From NCBI GenBank assembly GCA_037447655.1, contig JBBHKE010001104.1, positions 1 to 52,500 of the forward strand: a stretch of 52,500 nucleotides of DNA. The letters are read 5' to 3'. Source of the DNA: Zygnema cylindricum (Eukaryota; Streptophyta; Zygnematophyceae; Zygnematales; Zygnemataceae). Below the pieces are notes generated by a model that made no database searches, was not told the DNA's origin, and saw nothing but the letters and a program-made list of their open reading frames with translations. Shown one piece after another: positions 21,389-32,561 of this stretch. The translations under genes and the position numbers were made by a program. Numbering within the stretch: position 1 is the stretch's first letter; every line of letters begins with the position of its first letter.

Positions 21389-24300
21389 GTAAGGGGGGGC
21401 GCGGGGGGGGGGGGGGGGGGGGGGGGAGGGAGCGAGAGGAATTGGGACTGGTATTGGAATTGAGGGAGAGGGAGAAGGGTAGAAGAGTGAGAAGATTGAG
21501 GGGGGAGGAGGGAGAGGGATTGAGGTGGAGGGAGGGGTTGGAGGAGGGGAGAAGGGTAGCGGAACTGGTATTGTTGTATATCGAACGATTCGGATGCCGA
21601 TATCTCCCGATATCGGTGTCTACGGATTCCTCGACCTTGAAGATTTTATATTTATCGCGATTGCAGATAAATGTTGAAAATTTGATGACTGCCGATAATC
21701 GACCGTCGTCCGTACAAATGTTCGTACGTAATTATTTGAAACGTATCTCGGCAAATGTTCGCCGAACACCGATTGGCTCGAAATTCTGCAGAAAATCTAA
21801 TAATATGAAACAAAATCTGGAAAGTAATAATAATAATAATAACGAGGTACTACACCTTGAATCGTTATTAGCGTATAGAAATTATTAGTGTAAAGCATAG
21901 TTCAAAAGTAGGTGACTGTACGCCCATACAATATGCCTATTGTATGCAAAACATACAATATGGCCTTAAATCCCATATTGTATTGGCCGCAAAATGAAAT
22001 AAAATAGTAACAGGGTTGAGTTGCACATGGATCGATAGAGAATTAAACGTCATGTCTAAATTTAAAAAAAAAATCGAACAAAAAATTCTTTTTCTGTGAG
22101 TTTTGAGCGACTTTTTATTTAAACCGTCAGATTTAGACGATCTGACGGTCGTTGATGAAAGTAACGATCTAAGAAGATCACATGAAAAGCCCATAACACA
22201 ACTTACGATAGAACTATAGTCAGACTCGGACGATTGGACGGTCGCTGATGAAAGTAGCGATCTAAGAAGATCACATGGAAAGCCCGTAACACAACTTACG
22301 CTAAAGGCGGCCTACAAAAGGCCTACCAAAAAACGCCTACTTTTGAACTATGGTGTAAAGAAAAAGTTAGCGTCATTCATTCTAATTTAGTGCCAGGAGA
22401 CGTGGCAGATTATGGTCCACGTCCGTAAATAGTGTAATTTATTATATTTAAGGTATCAATGTCAAAATTTTGGGGTGCCGATATAGCGTACATAAGGCTA
22501 ATAACGATTCACGGTGTAGGCTACACCGATGCTATTGTTGCTGTTAACACTACACCGCGAATCGTAATAGAGTAAAGAAAAAATAGAGTAAAAAAAAAAA
22601 AAAAAATTAGAGTTATGAACGCTAATTTATGTGATAAAACCTTTTCACAGAGGAAGTTTACTCTAATTTATTTAAGTACTCTATATTGGGTTATGTCGGC
22701 AATAATTATCCGCGCTGTAATTATGAACACTAAATTATGTAGATGTACAAAAACTGTCAGTCCATATATTTTGACGTCATTATGACGTTAGTACTATTTG
22801 TCTCATATATATATGCTATGTGTCTCAACTCATATTGTTGCCGTTGAACTATAAACTTTTCACATGTAAATTCATGTAAATGTTCACACGGACGACAATG
22901 CTGTCGACGGATGGAGCTATGCGAACGGGTTTTTTTCGATGCGATTTAATTTTTCTGTTTAGTGCAATTTCACATTCGAGCGCGATTCTATTAAATTAAT
23001 ATTTGTACCTTTTTACTTATAAAAGTACAATTTTGCACAGTCAAACGTCGTCCGTACTCCACACTATTTAAAACGAACCTATATTAGAATTTTTTACGCT
23101 AATTAAACCTTACCTTAAATAGTATAATGAAAAAAATAGAATCATTTACTCTATTTAACGTGATAGAGTCGAAGTTTAGGGCGACCGAATTAGCGTTATT
23201 TACTCTAATTACGATTCGCGGTGTAGTGTAGTTCGGCGCCCTTTAAATTTTGACCCTCGAACCTAAAATAGAATTAATAATTATATTTTTCTTTTTCGAA
23301 AATACAGGTACAGTTTAATTAGTGTCAATTAATTTAGGGTACTGTACGATGTGCGTAAGTCCGTACTAGAACTGCTAGTTATTTAAAGTGGCAATAACGA
23401 CGTCAAGGCGGGAAAGCGCACTCAGGTTTGTTTCCCAGGAGTAAAGAAGGGGAAAAACTTGTTCTCACATGTTCAACCATGTGAATATGGGCTATATTAG
23501 CTACAATATGGGAATGTGTATCCAAATTAGTGTTACATGTATAAATAGCGTTAATGTTTTGTTGGCGATAGTCTCTTGAACCCAAAATAGAGTTAATAAC
23601 ATTAGTTCTTTTATTACTCTAATATTTTTTTTTCACTAATAACTATTCACGGTGTACTTTTCCATATTGATTTTTAGGTTGTGTACCCATGTAACCGAAA
23701 CTTAGCAATGTAACTTTGTTTTTGAGGGCAAATTTTAAATTTTACTTCCTATTACTTTCCAAATTGTTTCTATGTGCGCAAAAGAAAACTTTACTTAAAT
23801 TGTGGCGGTTGTAGACGCCAAAAAGTTTGTGAAGATTCATTATTCTAGGTGTCGATTTTTTTTTGACGTTGTAAACTTATAGTTTTTTGTGACATTGTAA
23901 ATGTTTAGGTTTTTGTGACATTGTGACGTCTTGCTCACTTGTGGCAACATCGACGTCATTACTTTTACACCCTTCCGCCATGGTTTTCGGATTTTGTTTT
24001 TTTAGTTTTTTCTCTCTATCAACCACACGCGCAAAGATAGTCATTTTTTTTGTTTTTAGAGCTTTTTCGTTTCATATAACTATTATCTTGGAAGAGGGAG
24101 ACGGGAGCGATAGAGTGAGAGGCAGGGGGAGAGGCAATGAAGCGTAGAATTTTACAGTGGAAGTAAAGGTCCAGGACCCGCGTATTGTCGTAACAGATGG
24201 AGAAAAAAATGGTATGTCTTCCGCCACGTGCAAAAATGTTCAAAACCGTGTGGCACCCGCAAAAACGTGTTCTTATTTGTTGTTCAAGTATTACTTCTAC

Positions 24301-27300
24301 TATAGTAGACCCGCGAGTCGATTGTAATAGGAGTTTGAAAACGAGCAGTCGTCGTTTGCTAGGACATGGTAGTTTATCGAAAAGAGGAAGACATCGAATT
24401 GGAGTACATTCTAAGTTTGAAGATGAGGAAAAGACGTCAAACTGGAGTACATTCTAAGTTTCAAGAGTTTCAAGTTGACAAAAGTTGTACTATGGTTTTT
24501 ACACATGTTTCTTAGGACAGAAGATATTTTGGTTGCGGATTCAATTTTGGAGGATAACGGTAGAAAAAGACTCTTAACGCATGGGCACACAAACTTACAG
24601 TTTTGCGGTACATTATTCTACCCTTACACGTCCATTCACCCGTGCACCCGGAGATTTCTCTCGAAACCCTGGGTGTTATACTATTGTGAACACATTAATA
24701 TTTTTTTTTGTGTAGGATGTAATTTTTAAGCATTTTTTGTCAACTCTTTCACAATGACAATGAATGAATTGCACATTGACGTTTACTCTTTCTTCAATGC
24801 AAAATGCCCTTACTTTTGCGCATTGGTACATGAACGCATAACCTAAGGATTTACAAAGTTGCATCGAGTTGACTCGTTGCAAATTCTCCGTTAAAAGCAA
24901 TGTGGCGAAAAGTATTGATGGCTTGAGTTTCTACAAATTAACGAGTTACAGTCCAACGTTCGAAAAAATCGTTAAAGTAATTTTTGTCACTTTGCGTAGA
25001 TCTACTTAGTACGAAGGATGTACGCACCCCCACATTTGTCCTAACTAGTCCCTTTACTAGGTACTTGTACAAAAAACGTTGTATAAAAAAAATTGAGCAT
25101 AAGCGCCAAAGTACACATAGATTCAGATTGTTTCCTCGCCCCACATGTCTCGCCCATTTATGAAGAGATTAACATTTTTCGATATACCTAAAGTAGGATC
25201 TTGAAAATTGCAAGTTTCATGGAGGAGGAATAGCCAAGGTCAAACATTTGGTACATATTCATTAAGATACAATACAATATAGCGTACCATTAAAGAAAAT
25301 ATTTGAAGAGTACGAAAATAAGGGACAAATATCGATATTATCCTGATGTCCATATTGATCTATCACATTTTTTGGTGATACGATGTACAGAAACGTTACG
25401 TCGATTATCGATATCCCCAGAAAAAGTAATCATCAATTATTGGCAAAACCTGCTCGATATACAACACTAGGAACAGGGAAATCAAGGGGAAGGGGAGGGG
25501 AGGGGGTGTTGATATATGCAAGATGTAACGTTAATTCTTGAGATGTGGGATTCACCCACTCTTGATACTTAATAATATGGACCCGCCAGTAGCGATATCC
25601 GGATTGGTGGTGCAATGGTTAGTGCACCAAAAACTCAATTTAGAGGTCCCAGGTTCGAGCTTTGACCGATTTGCTTTTCCCTTGATTGGTCAGATCAGGC
25701 TGCATGCGCGCATCAGCGAACGGGCAATCAAAACATCGGCGCATCAGGCAAATCAGAGATCGATCCGTCAAAAATCAAACAATCAAATCTCAAAATCAAA
25801 TCAAAATCCAGGATCCACTATTCCTTTCTATTATTCCGGCCATTCGTTGTCCATTCCATTTATTTCCATCTTCTCCTTCTCCTTCCCCCTTCCCCACTTC
25901 CACCTCCCCTCTCCCGTCCCGCCTCTCCCGCTCTTAATCGGCCCCTCCCCACCCCTCCCCCCTTCCCCCCTCCTCCTCCCTCCCTTCCTCCCTCCCTCCC
26001 TTCTCTCTCCGACCCTCCCCTCCCTCTCCTGCCCTCCCAGAAATTGCATCCTGTCCTGATCTGCTTGATGCCTATGACGACAGGCCGGGTGAATACTATG
26101 AGTTTGGTATTATAGTTAACCTTAGGATTTCTGAAGCCGAGTGTCGGTCTCAGTGCACCGCCAGCTGCGATTGCAAAGGGTATGCGTACTTTGACTTCGT
26201 TGACTTGGCCGAGGATCCAAACTGCTATTGGTACTGGTATCTTTCGCGTGTTACCTTCTTTAACTCCAGCGCGACGCTTCACAAGCGACGAGGTACATTC
26301 TCTAATAATACTGTTCCGTACTCAAGCATCGTGTCTTGACATTTTGTTTTGTCTGTTTCATTGAGAATGCCGGACTCACCTTCTACGAGCTTAGACTTAT
26401 TTGAAATATTGTTTTGTGGATGTGGTGACAGTTCCATCGCCACCGCCACCCCGTCCCCCAAGTCCTCCTCCCCCACGTCCTCCCCCAAATCCTCCCCCAT
26501 GTCCCCTCCGGTCCTCCTCCTGGGGTGCCCCAGAGTCCTCCCCAGTCCTCCTCCAGTCCCCCCCTCCAAGTCCTCCCCCAGTCCCCTCTCTACCCTCCGG
26601 CCCGAGTCCTCGTCCTCCATGGGTGTATTTTTTGTTATTACTATTCCTTATATTAATTACTTTACATTTTAAAATTTAACGTTTGGCTTCAAAATAATTT
26701 TTTTTTGACAAATTCTTAAATTGGCCAAGGCGTGTAACTTAAAAAACTATAAGAAATACCCAATGACCTCCTCCTCCTCCTACTACTGCTACTCCTCTCT
26801 CCTCCTTTCTACCTCCGCCCTCTTCAATCCTCTTTTCTTTTGTGCTTTTTCGATTACCATATATCTCCTCATCATCCGATGGACCTCAACTTTCTTCACA
26901 TCCGTTTTTCAAAAAATTTAAGGAATTGTGTTTTTTTTTCTTCTTCATTTTTAACCATTCAAACAGACTTTTGATCCGAACTTTATGCCGTGTGCTTGTA
27001 ATTGAAACGGAATTGAAAATTTGTGAAATTCAAGCTTAGATCCTGGAATTTTCTATTTCACAGTGTTTCTAAATAACCATAATTTTTCTATGCTCTTTAT
27101 TAATTCCAAATCACAAAAAGTCAATGAGGAACGTCTCTTATTTTTTTTTTAACTCTAGGAGAAACCCAAAAATCAGTGAAAACTCTAAGAAAAGTTGAAA
27201 CCCAAAGCACTGTAAAATCCCTAAATGTCCGTCAACAAATCCCATTTTTTTGTTTTTTTCCGTTTTAAACCCCAGGATCCGAAAATACCATTGCAATAAT

Positions 27301-28541
27301 GGGAGGGATAGTCGGAGGAGTTGTCTCCTTGTTTCTTATTGGAGGTTTATTTCTTTTTTTATCCATGAGAAATAAACGTTAAATAGACGGTTTTTCAAAA
27401 CCTTACATTGGACCTGGTGAGAACTGCGGACTTTTTTGACCATTGTAACGCTAGAAAGTAATGTCAAATCTTTTATTGGTTTGGAATATATTCATTTTTA
27501 AAACTTCTATTTGAGTGTATGTTGTTATCTATTCCTGAAAGATATAATTCATATGATAAAATGACAACATTGATGCCAATAAATTTTTCTGAAAAAAGTC
27601 TATTGAAAAATGTTATTTTTCCTGCAACTGATTTCTCTTTCTGTTTGTGCGAACAATCCAGAATGTTAGCATTTAAATAGTTTCTCAATAAGAATTTGAC
27701 CCATTCTGAATTGAAGTTTGTATATTTGATTTACAGTTTGACTTTATTTTTCCAATTCTTGTTTTGCGAATCAAATTTCATTTTGAAATTCTAAATGGTT
27801 TTTGAAATCTAAAATGGAACGAGCATTCTTACATCGAATTGTTCAATTCTTAATTAGTTCTAGATTGCATTTCAATTTTGGAATTAATTTAATGCAATTT
27901 TAATTTTTTAATTGATAGTACCTTGACTTAAGTTTGGAAATTCATCTTAAATTTTGCAAATATGTCTGAATATTTTGCAATTTTAAATTGAATTTTGCAA
28001 TCATAACTGGGATTTTGCTATTTTAAACTGGATTTTTCCAATTCTAACTTACATCGTCTATTTCATAAATTGCAGTTCCAGCTGAAATTTTGAAATCTGA
28101 GATGAAATGATGTAATTCTAACTTCGATTATGCAATTCCATATTGTTTCTTTCAGTTATCATACAATCGAAGGTTTCAGAAGAAATCGCAAAAAAAAAAA
28201 CATCCTCTTTTACATGTGTTTTGCGAACCAATTTTAAGAAGAGTTGGCGGTGAATAAAAAATCTTTGTACGTCTATTGCTTTTGGAATGATATGAAAGGA
28301 TTTGTAAAATTGATCATTTTCAAAAGTTAAGTATTTGTGATGAGTAATTATTGCGACACTTCCTCACAGATTAGGCTTATCATGTCTCTTTTAAAATCAT
28401 TTTTTTTTCTTAACAGGGAAATTTATAAAGTATCTCAAAAGATCAGTAAAAATCACATCCTTGTTGTGTTCGATTGTGAATAATATTTTTATTTCATTTG
28501 TTGTCACCATGGTAGAATCATTATGTATCTTAGTCATTTAA
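21295..28541 (+). CDS. Gene 1: PAN/apple-domain type I membrane protein gene, probably damaged
   Basis: Six exons are proposed: 21295-21388 signal peptide, 26041-26292 PAN module, 26432-26622 Pro-rich stalk, 27276-27416 transmembrane segment and tail, and 28417-28541 last exon, with no additional exon recognised between (five visible, a further small 3' exon possible). The product would be secreted or anchored at the cell surface with the cysteine-rich module outside. The cargo or ligand is unknown. PAN modules generally bind protein or carbohydrate. Two defects are visible. The stalk exon is 191 nt, so the following transmembrane exon is out of phase. The transmembrane exon also carries an in-frame TAA (27380-27382). 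About 7.5 kb of transposons splits its upstream region relative to gene 2. It may be a pseudogene, or a secreted form. Confidence 0.65.
21389..21565 (+). repeat. G-run and purine tract at start of gene 1 intron 1
   Basis: Directly after the donor GTAAGG comes a run of about 30 G interrupted by single C, T or A, then about 130 bp of G/A-rich sequence. The same arrangement follows exon 1 in genes 2 and 3. Confidence 0.85.
21851..22518. mobile_element. MITE, family 1, in gene 1 intron 1 (split)
   Basis: Termini are TACACCTTGAATCGTTATTAG and CTAATAACGATTCACGGTGTA. It is interrupted by the hAT-like MITE 21896-22352. The same element, unsplit, lies at the corresponding place in gene 2 (38157-38359), including the GAGACGTGGCA..TTATGGTCCACG segment. 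Confidence 0.85.
21896..22352. mobile_element. hAT-like MITE (457 bp, 8-bp target duplication)
   Basis: Terminal inverted repeats CATAGTTCAAAAGTAGGTG and CGCCTACTTTTGAACTATG are flanked by the 8-bp duplication GTGTAAAG (21888-21895 and 22353-22360). An internal tandem duplication of about 95 bp (22130-22210 and 22225-22305) shares GATGAAAGTA and GATCTAAGAAGATCACATG. There is no coding capacity. Confidence 0.88.
22551..23225. mobile_element. MITE, family 1, long form (675 bp)
   Basis: Termini are TACACCGCGAATCGTAATAG and CTAATTACGATTCGCGGTGTA. It contains the palindrome ACGTCATTATGACGT near 22782. It is most similar to the copies at 32023 and 34721. A lone left terminus precedes it at 22522. 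Confidence 0.85.
23226..25585. other. Gene 1 intron 1, interior: decayed repeats, no gene
   Basis: A MITE right end lies at about 23636-23656 (TAATAACTATTCACGGTGTA). A diverged inverted relative of the 19200-20160 element covers about 23690-24020. A tandem duplication near 24390-24465 repeats TGGAGTACATTCTAAGTTT. The remainder is AT-rich with small ORFs that I cannot assign. Confidence 0.4.
25590..25665 (+). repeat. tRNA-like SINE head
   Basis: TGGTGGTGCAATGGTTAGTGC matches a Pol III A box, and CCCAGGTTCGAGC matches a B box about 35 nt later. The layout is that of a tRNA, but acceptor and anticodon stems do not pair well. It is related to the copy at 3516-3600. Confidence 0.6.
25866..26040 (+). 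repeat. C/T tract ending at the PAN exon acceptor of gene 1
   Basis: About 175 bp of nearly uninterrupted C and T ends in the CCCTCCCAG splice acceptor. It is far longer than a normal polypyrimidine tract. A comparable C/T tract lies upstream of the gene 2 PAN exon (39176-39331). Confidence 0.85.
26041..26292 (+). CDS. Gene 1 exon 2: PAN/apple-like module
   Basis: 84 codons, phase 1 on both sides. The pattern SCPDLLDAYDDRPGEYYEFG, then ISEAECRSQCTASCDCKGYA, then NCYWYWYLSRV and LHKRRG follows plant PAN_AP modules (E-E-C..C..C-C-C..YAY, a distal cysteine, a final L-x-x-R strand). Six cysteines could form the usual disulfides. An NSS sequon lies near the end. Confidence 0.8.
26432..26622 (+). 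CDS. Gene 1 exon 3: proline-rich stalk (out of phase)
   Basis: After GGTGACAG the frame reads VPSPPPPRPPSPPPPRPP and continues P/S-rich to RPPW before a GTGTAT donor. Its length of 191 nt breaks the phase-1 rule kept by every other exon. The middle section (CPLRSSSWGAPESS) also departs from the repeat, suggesting one or more indels. Confidence 0.65.
27276..27416 (+). CDS. Gene 1 exon 4: glycine-zipper TM and tail
   Basis: The frame aligned to gene 3 reads ENTIAIMGGIVGGVVSLFLI, GGLFLFLSMRNKR, TAA (27380-27382), then IDGFSKPYIGPG up to a phase-1 GTGAGA donor. The GG-x-VGG pattern is a transmembrane packing motif. The tail past the stop resembles gene 3's GLTKPYTSRG. Confidence 0.65.
28417..28541 (+). 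CDS. Gene 1 last exon (KFIKYLKR tail)
   Basis: After TTCTTAACAG the phase-1 frame reads GKFIKYLKRSVKITSLL and ends at TAA 28539-28541. The first 15 codons align with gene 2 (VKFIKHLKRLVEITS) and gene 3 (VKFIKHLKGSGEIQS). Conservation of the DNA extends beyond the stop. Confidence 0.45.
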
Positions 28542-28824
28542 TTTTACCAGTTTATGATTATTTATTCCTTGGTCCCTAAATTTTACAATTTTTATTGGAA
28601 AGTGCGTCTATTCTACCTTTACACTAGAGAACCCAGTGTAATGTATTTTTGTGCTTCTCGTTTTACCCGGATATTGGAGTATCAATGGCATAACATAGAT
28701 GCATGAAATTTCAAAATCCAAATCTGGGACAAGTGAAATGTCGAACGTCGAGAATAGTGCGATGCATTGACACGGACGACAAATAAAGAGAAACAAGTGA
28801 ACAATTCTTTGGATTCACACGTGG

Positions 28825-29000
28825 AGCTTTCAGATTTGTTTGTTCAACCAGAGTACAAATGGCAGTTAGTGCTTAGTTTGTTAGTTTGGGGATTAGCTTC
28901 AAGTTTTGATCAACAAGGAAGTAATTAGTTTTGTATATAAACGGAGATGATTAATGATAAATAATAGGAAAATTCTCCATTTGGAGTTGACAGGTGATAG
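28825..29000 (+). other. Gene-family 3' flank, copy 1
   Basis: TTTGTTTGTTCAACCAGAGT, TTAGTTTGTTAGTTTG and GGATTAGCTTCAAGTTTTGA recur at 42380-42430 (same strand), and on the opposite strand at about 45045-44930 and 47490-47400. It is non-coding as far as I can see. Confidence 0.6.
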
Positions 29001-29099
29001 CAACCACATTGTGGTAGGTTCGGTTATTTGAACACCTGAAAAATCTCTAGACATGTCTTTGTCGACCAATGACAAGTCTTGACATGTCTTCACTCACTT

Positions 29100-30060
29100 T
29101 ATGGCCGTGTGAGGGACCCAAACCTGCAAAAAGCCCAAAGGGACAGAAATACGTCCTGTAGGATGTCTCCACTGTTCACCCCGGAAACAGTAGGGATGGA
29201 AGTCTGTGACGTTTTTGGCGCTTGAATGTATACCACCAGGAATCATGGATGGTTAATAATCTCCTTTGGTGTAAGACTCCCAACAGCTCCATCCTCAAGA
29301 TTCGGATGTCCACTCATCAAAATCTGTCCCAACTCGAAATCAAGAACATTACACTTTAGCCCACTGTTGCTAGATAGTTGCCATGGCTCCTCTCTTGTGT
29401 GTCTCAAGGAGGAGAACGCTCTCAAGATTCCCGCCGGCGAAATACTTATGGCCATGTGATACAAGCCAGTTTTACCTCCGCCTATCACTTCCCCACGCTC
29501 CTGGACAGCAACATCTCAAAAAGGTCCCCTCCCTACGACATCATGCCCTTGGCGACTCCAAAAGGACTCTCTTTGTCAATTGTTGCTGACAGCAAATGTG
29601 ATTGTCCTGGCGATTGTTGCTCCCTGCCGCTTTGATTACTCTTCCAAATCCCACCAATGGTGACTCTCCAATGGCCGCATATTTCTCCCCATAACAACAT
29701 GTCATACGAGCTGTCTTCGGGGTTTGATGCCACCGCTCGGTTCTCCGTATCTCTAGTCACTCTCCATGTCCTATCAAAAGCAACATTCTGTGTTGCTTCT
29801 GTCTCCTATAGCCTTGTTATTCTTTCTCATGATAACCGTATGTGCCTTGCAATCCTTTGCCCTCTCAGATACTCCAACGCCCATACCCGTGCACCTCTTC
29901 CAACAGGCTTTAGCGCTTATTTATCGTCCTCCCTTTTTACCTACTCCCCGCAACCTGGAAAGCTTTCTATGAATGCCCTCTGTAGCTTCAATGTTTTGTC
30001 CACCTTTAGCCCCTCGAAGCTCTAAAAATGCCCGACTGTATCTACGCTCGGCCCCTCCAA
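29100..30060 (-). other. Unidentified, possibly decayed minus-strand coding region
   Basis: Minus-strand frames show fragments of protein-like composition: TFGGAERRYSRAFLELRGA (about 30050-29940), TWRVTRDTENRAVASNPEDS (29760-29533) and GGGKTGLYHMAISISPAG (29488-29243). They are separated by stops and frame changes. I do not recognise a family. It may be a degraded transposon gene. Confidence 0.3.
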
Positions 30061-30336
30061 AAGTTAGAAGTCTGTAATTGTTATCAAAGTCTCCAGTTTC
30101 TCGTTTCCTCCCTAAAGGTACTTGCTAAGGTCTGTTAAAACCCTGTTGGTGGCAGAGGGGAAAATCGTTGCCTCTTCCATAAGCAATTTATCCCCATGCA
30201 TCGACAATTTTTTATTTTTTTTTGTTTTTTTCATCGAGAATTCCACCTAATTTCCCTCTTACTTAGAGCTTTCGCGTTATTCTTTGTAAGGAAACGTCTA
30301 TCTTTATTCCCCAAGCTCCCCTTTGGAGCCAATTAG

Positions 30337-31122
30337 TAGTGTTGTGTATCGGTAAAAAACTTATCGCGATAACACCGATACCGATAGTTATCGGTTATCG
30401 AACGGTCAGAGGTCCCGATATATCGGTCTGGGATCAACAAATTCCATATCGGCGATAACTTTTTAAAAATATAGTATGCATACAATAGTACTATATAACA
30501 TACTGTATTATATAATTTTCATTATATAGCGTGGAATGCCACGTATAAGAATCTGTTCCGCGTATCTATTTAACTGAAAATCTTTACGGACAGCGCTGCA
30601 CATAAACGTCGACAAATATAAGTTAATACTTTATTGTTATAAAACTATGCTATCGAAACGAAAAAAATAAAATACATTGTAAAATTTCTGAATCAAACTT
30701 TTTCCAAAAAAAGACGAACAGACTGAAAGAAGCAGACGAACACACCTGTCAGACTGCCGCCATGTCCAGACGCCATATTTTGAAAATTCTGGCAGCAGGA
30801 ATTTTGAAAACCCCCTTAAATTAGGAATAATGATGGAAAATTCGCGATTTTTTACCGGAATCGGGAGTAAGGGGGTCTGCTGCGCGTCCGGGGAATACGA
30901 CGTACAGTTGCGTGTACATGCCGTACATTTATCAGTACGGTCCGTACAATTATCGCCGATAGTTATCGTTATCGGCATTATCGCCGATAAGTACCCGATA
31001 TTATCGGCTACTTATCGGCGATAAGACCGATGTCGATATATCGTACCAATATATCGATTATCGGAAACCCGAAAAAAGGTCCATATCGGTTATCGGTAAA
31101 TCTTTACCGATACACAACACTA
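30337..31122. mobile_element. hAT-like non-autonomous element (786 bp)
   Basis: Terminal inverted repeats TAGTGTTGTGTATCGGTAAA and TTTACCGATACACAACACTA are flanked by the 8-bp duplication CCAATTAG (30329-30336 and 31123-31130). Many internal ATCGG/CCGAT and TTATCGGC repeats lie in both orientations. There is no transposase. The related string GTTGTATATCGAACGATT is found in intron 1 of gene 1 (21575-21610), with a diverged form in intron 1 of gene 2 (37870-37900). Confidence 0.9.
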
Positions 31123-32022
31123 CCAATTAGACTCCGTTCTATACCAGATTTTAAATGAAATCCTAAGAATATTTAATATGTTTATAATAATACAATATAT
31201 TCATCGATATATCAGTAGGGGAAATACCTTGATCCATTACAGATATATCACGATATTTTACCGATAACTATGGAGCCGATAATCGTCGACGATAACTCCG
31301 TACTGTGGTACGGAATGGATTGTGAAAAATCCCCTTTGGCGATAGCTCTGTTCTCATTTCGTTCTATATACTCGTACAAAAATTCCGTATGGTGGTACGG
31401 ACCATCCCACCCTCCCCAAAATCATATTATCGGCTATATTTGTTGATGCCGGAGCGGAATATCGGACCCTTCACCGTTCGATAACCGATAATATCGGTGA
31501 TTGTATTTAACTATTTATCACGAGAAGAAATTACCCAATACAAAAACTACTGTAGTTTTTTGTTGGGTTTCGTTGGTACTACTGTACTTTTCTGTACGTA
31601 AGTGCTCTACAGCTTATTTGAAATTTACGTACAAAGTACTAAGCACATAGTGATTCGTGACATGACAGACTATACACTAAATACAACATAATTATACATG
31701 GTATTTAATAATAAATTAATAATGCATTGTAATACTATATATTTAGATATATGTATACTATATATTTACATGGATCTATGCCAGAGGTCGCAAAAGTCAA
31801 AATTTTACATAACCTAAACCGACCGTTTTTTTTTTTTCAAAATCTGAGTAACCGATGCCTGACCGGGTTATGTCAGGCTCCAAAATTGTTAACTGTTAAC
31901 CGACCGGCGTTTACTAAAATAAAAGTTAACCGAAACTCGATTTCTCGCGACTAACCGTACCCGCCCGTAACCGAAAAAGTACAAAATTACAACGCTCATT
32001 GTTATTAGCGTTAAGCATTTAT

Positions 32023-32561
32023 TACACCGCGAATCGTAATTATCGTAAATAAATAATTAATGTTATCCATTCTAATTTAGATTTTTTCGTTTTTTCAAAA
32101 AAAAGTTTTACTCTAGTTTATCAATAACTCTAATTTGGGTTTCTGTCCGTAATAATTATCCGCTTTGAATATCTTTTAGGTACACATACAGAATCTGACA
32201 AACATACAATTTCACGTCATTATGACGTTTTCACTACGCGGTTTGTGAAAACGCGTTCTGTCAAAACGTACAATTTCACGTCATTATGACGTTTGCACTA
32301 CGCGGTTTGTGAAAACGCAGTTACACCATAACGGCATGTATTAAATCATTTTTTGTATTTTTTTCGTTAATAGGGTACAATTTTGTACTTAAGCCACACT
32401 ATTTAAAACGGCACTATACTAGAGTTGTTAACGCTGATTCAAAGAGTACCTTAAATAATGTAAAGAAAAATTTAGAGTTATTTACTCTTTTTAAGGTTTT
32501 TGGGTCAAAATTCGTGGTGACGGAATTAGCGTTAATAACGCTAATTGCGATTCGCGGTGTA
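32023..32561. mobile_element. MITE, family 1, nested in hAT (539 bp)
   Basis: Termini are TACACCGCGAATCGTAATTA and CTAATTGCGATTCGCGGTGTA. An internal tandem duplication of about 62 bp (32205-32320) repeats AATTTCACGTCATTATGACG and ACTACGCGGTTTGTGAAAAC. A further MITE right end lies just downstream (about 32684-32709). Confidence 0.85.

Noticed and set aside
21100-21888. 262-codon ORF spanning gene 1 exon 1
   Set aside because: It runs through the C/T leader and the G-run intron. Only the internal ATG at 21295 and 94 nt are supported by comparison with genes 2 and 3.
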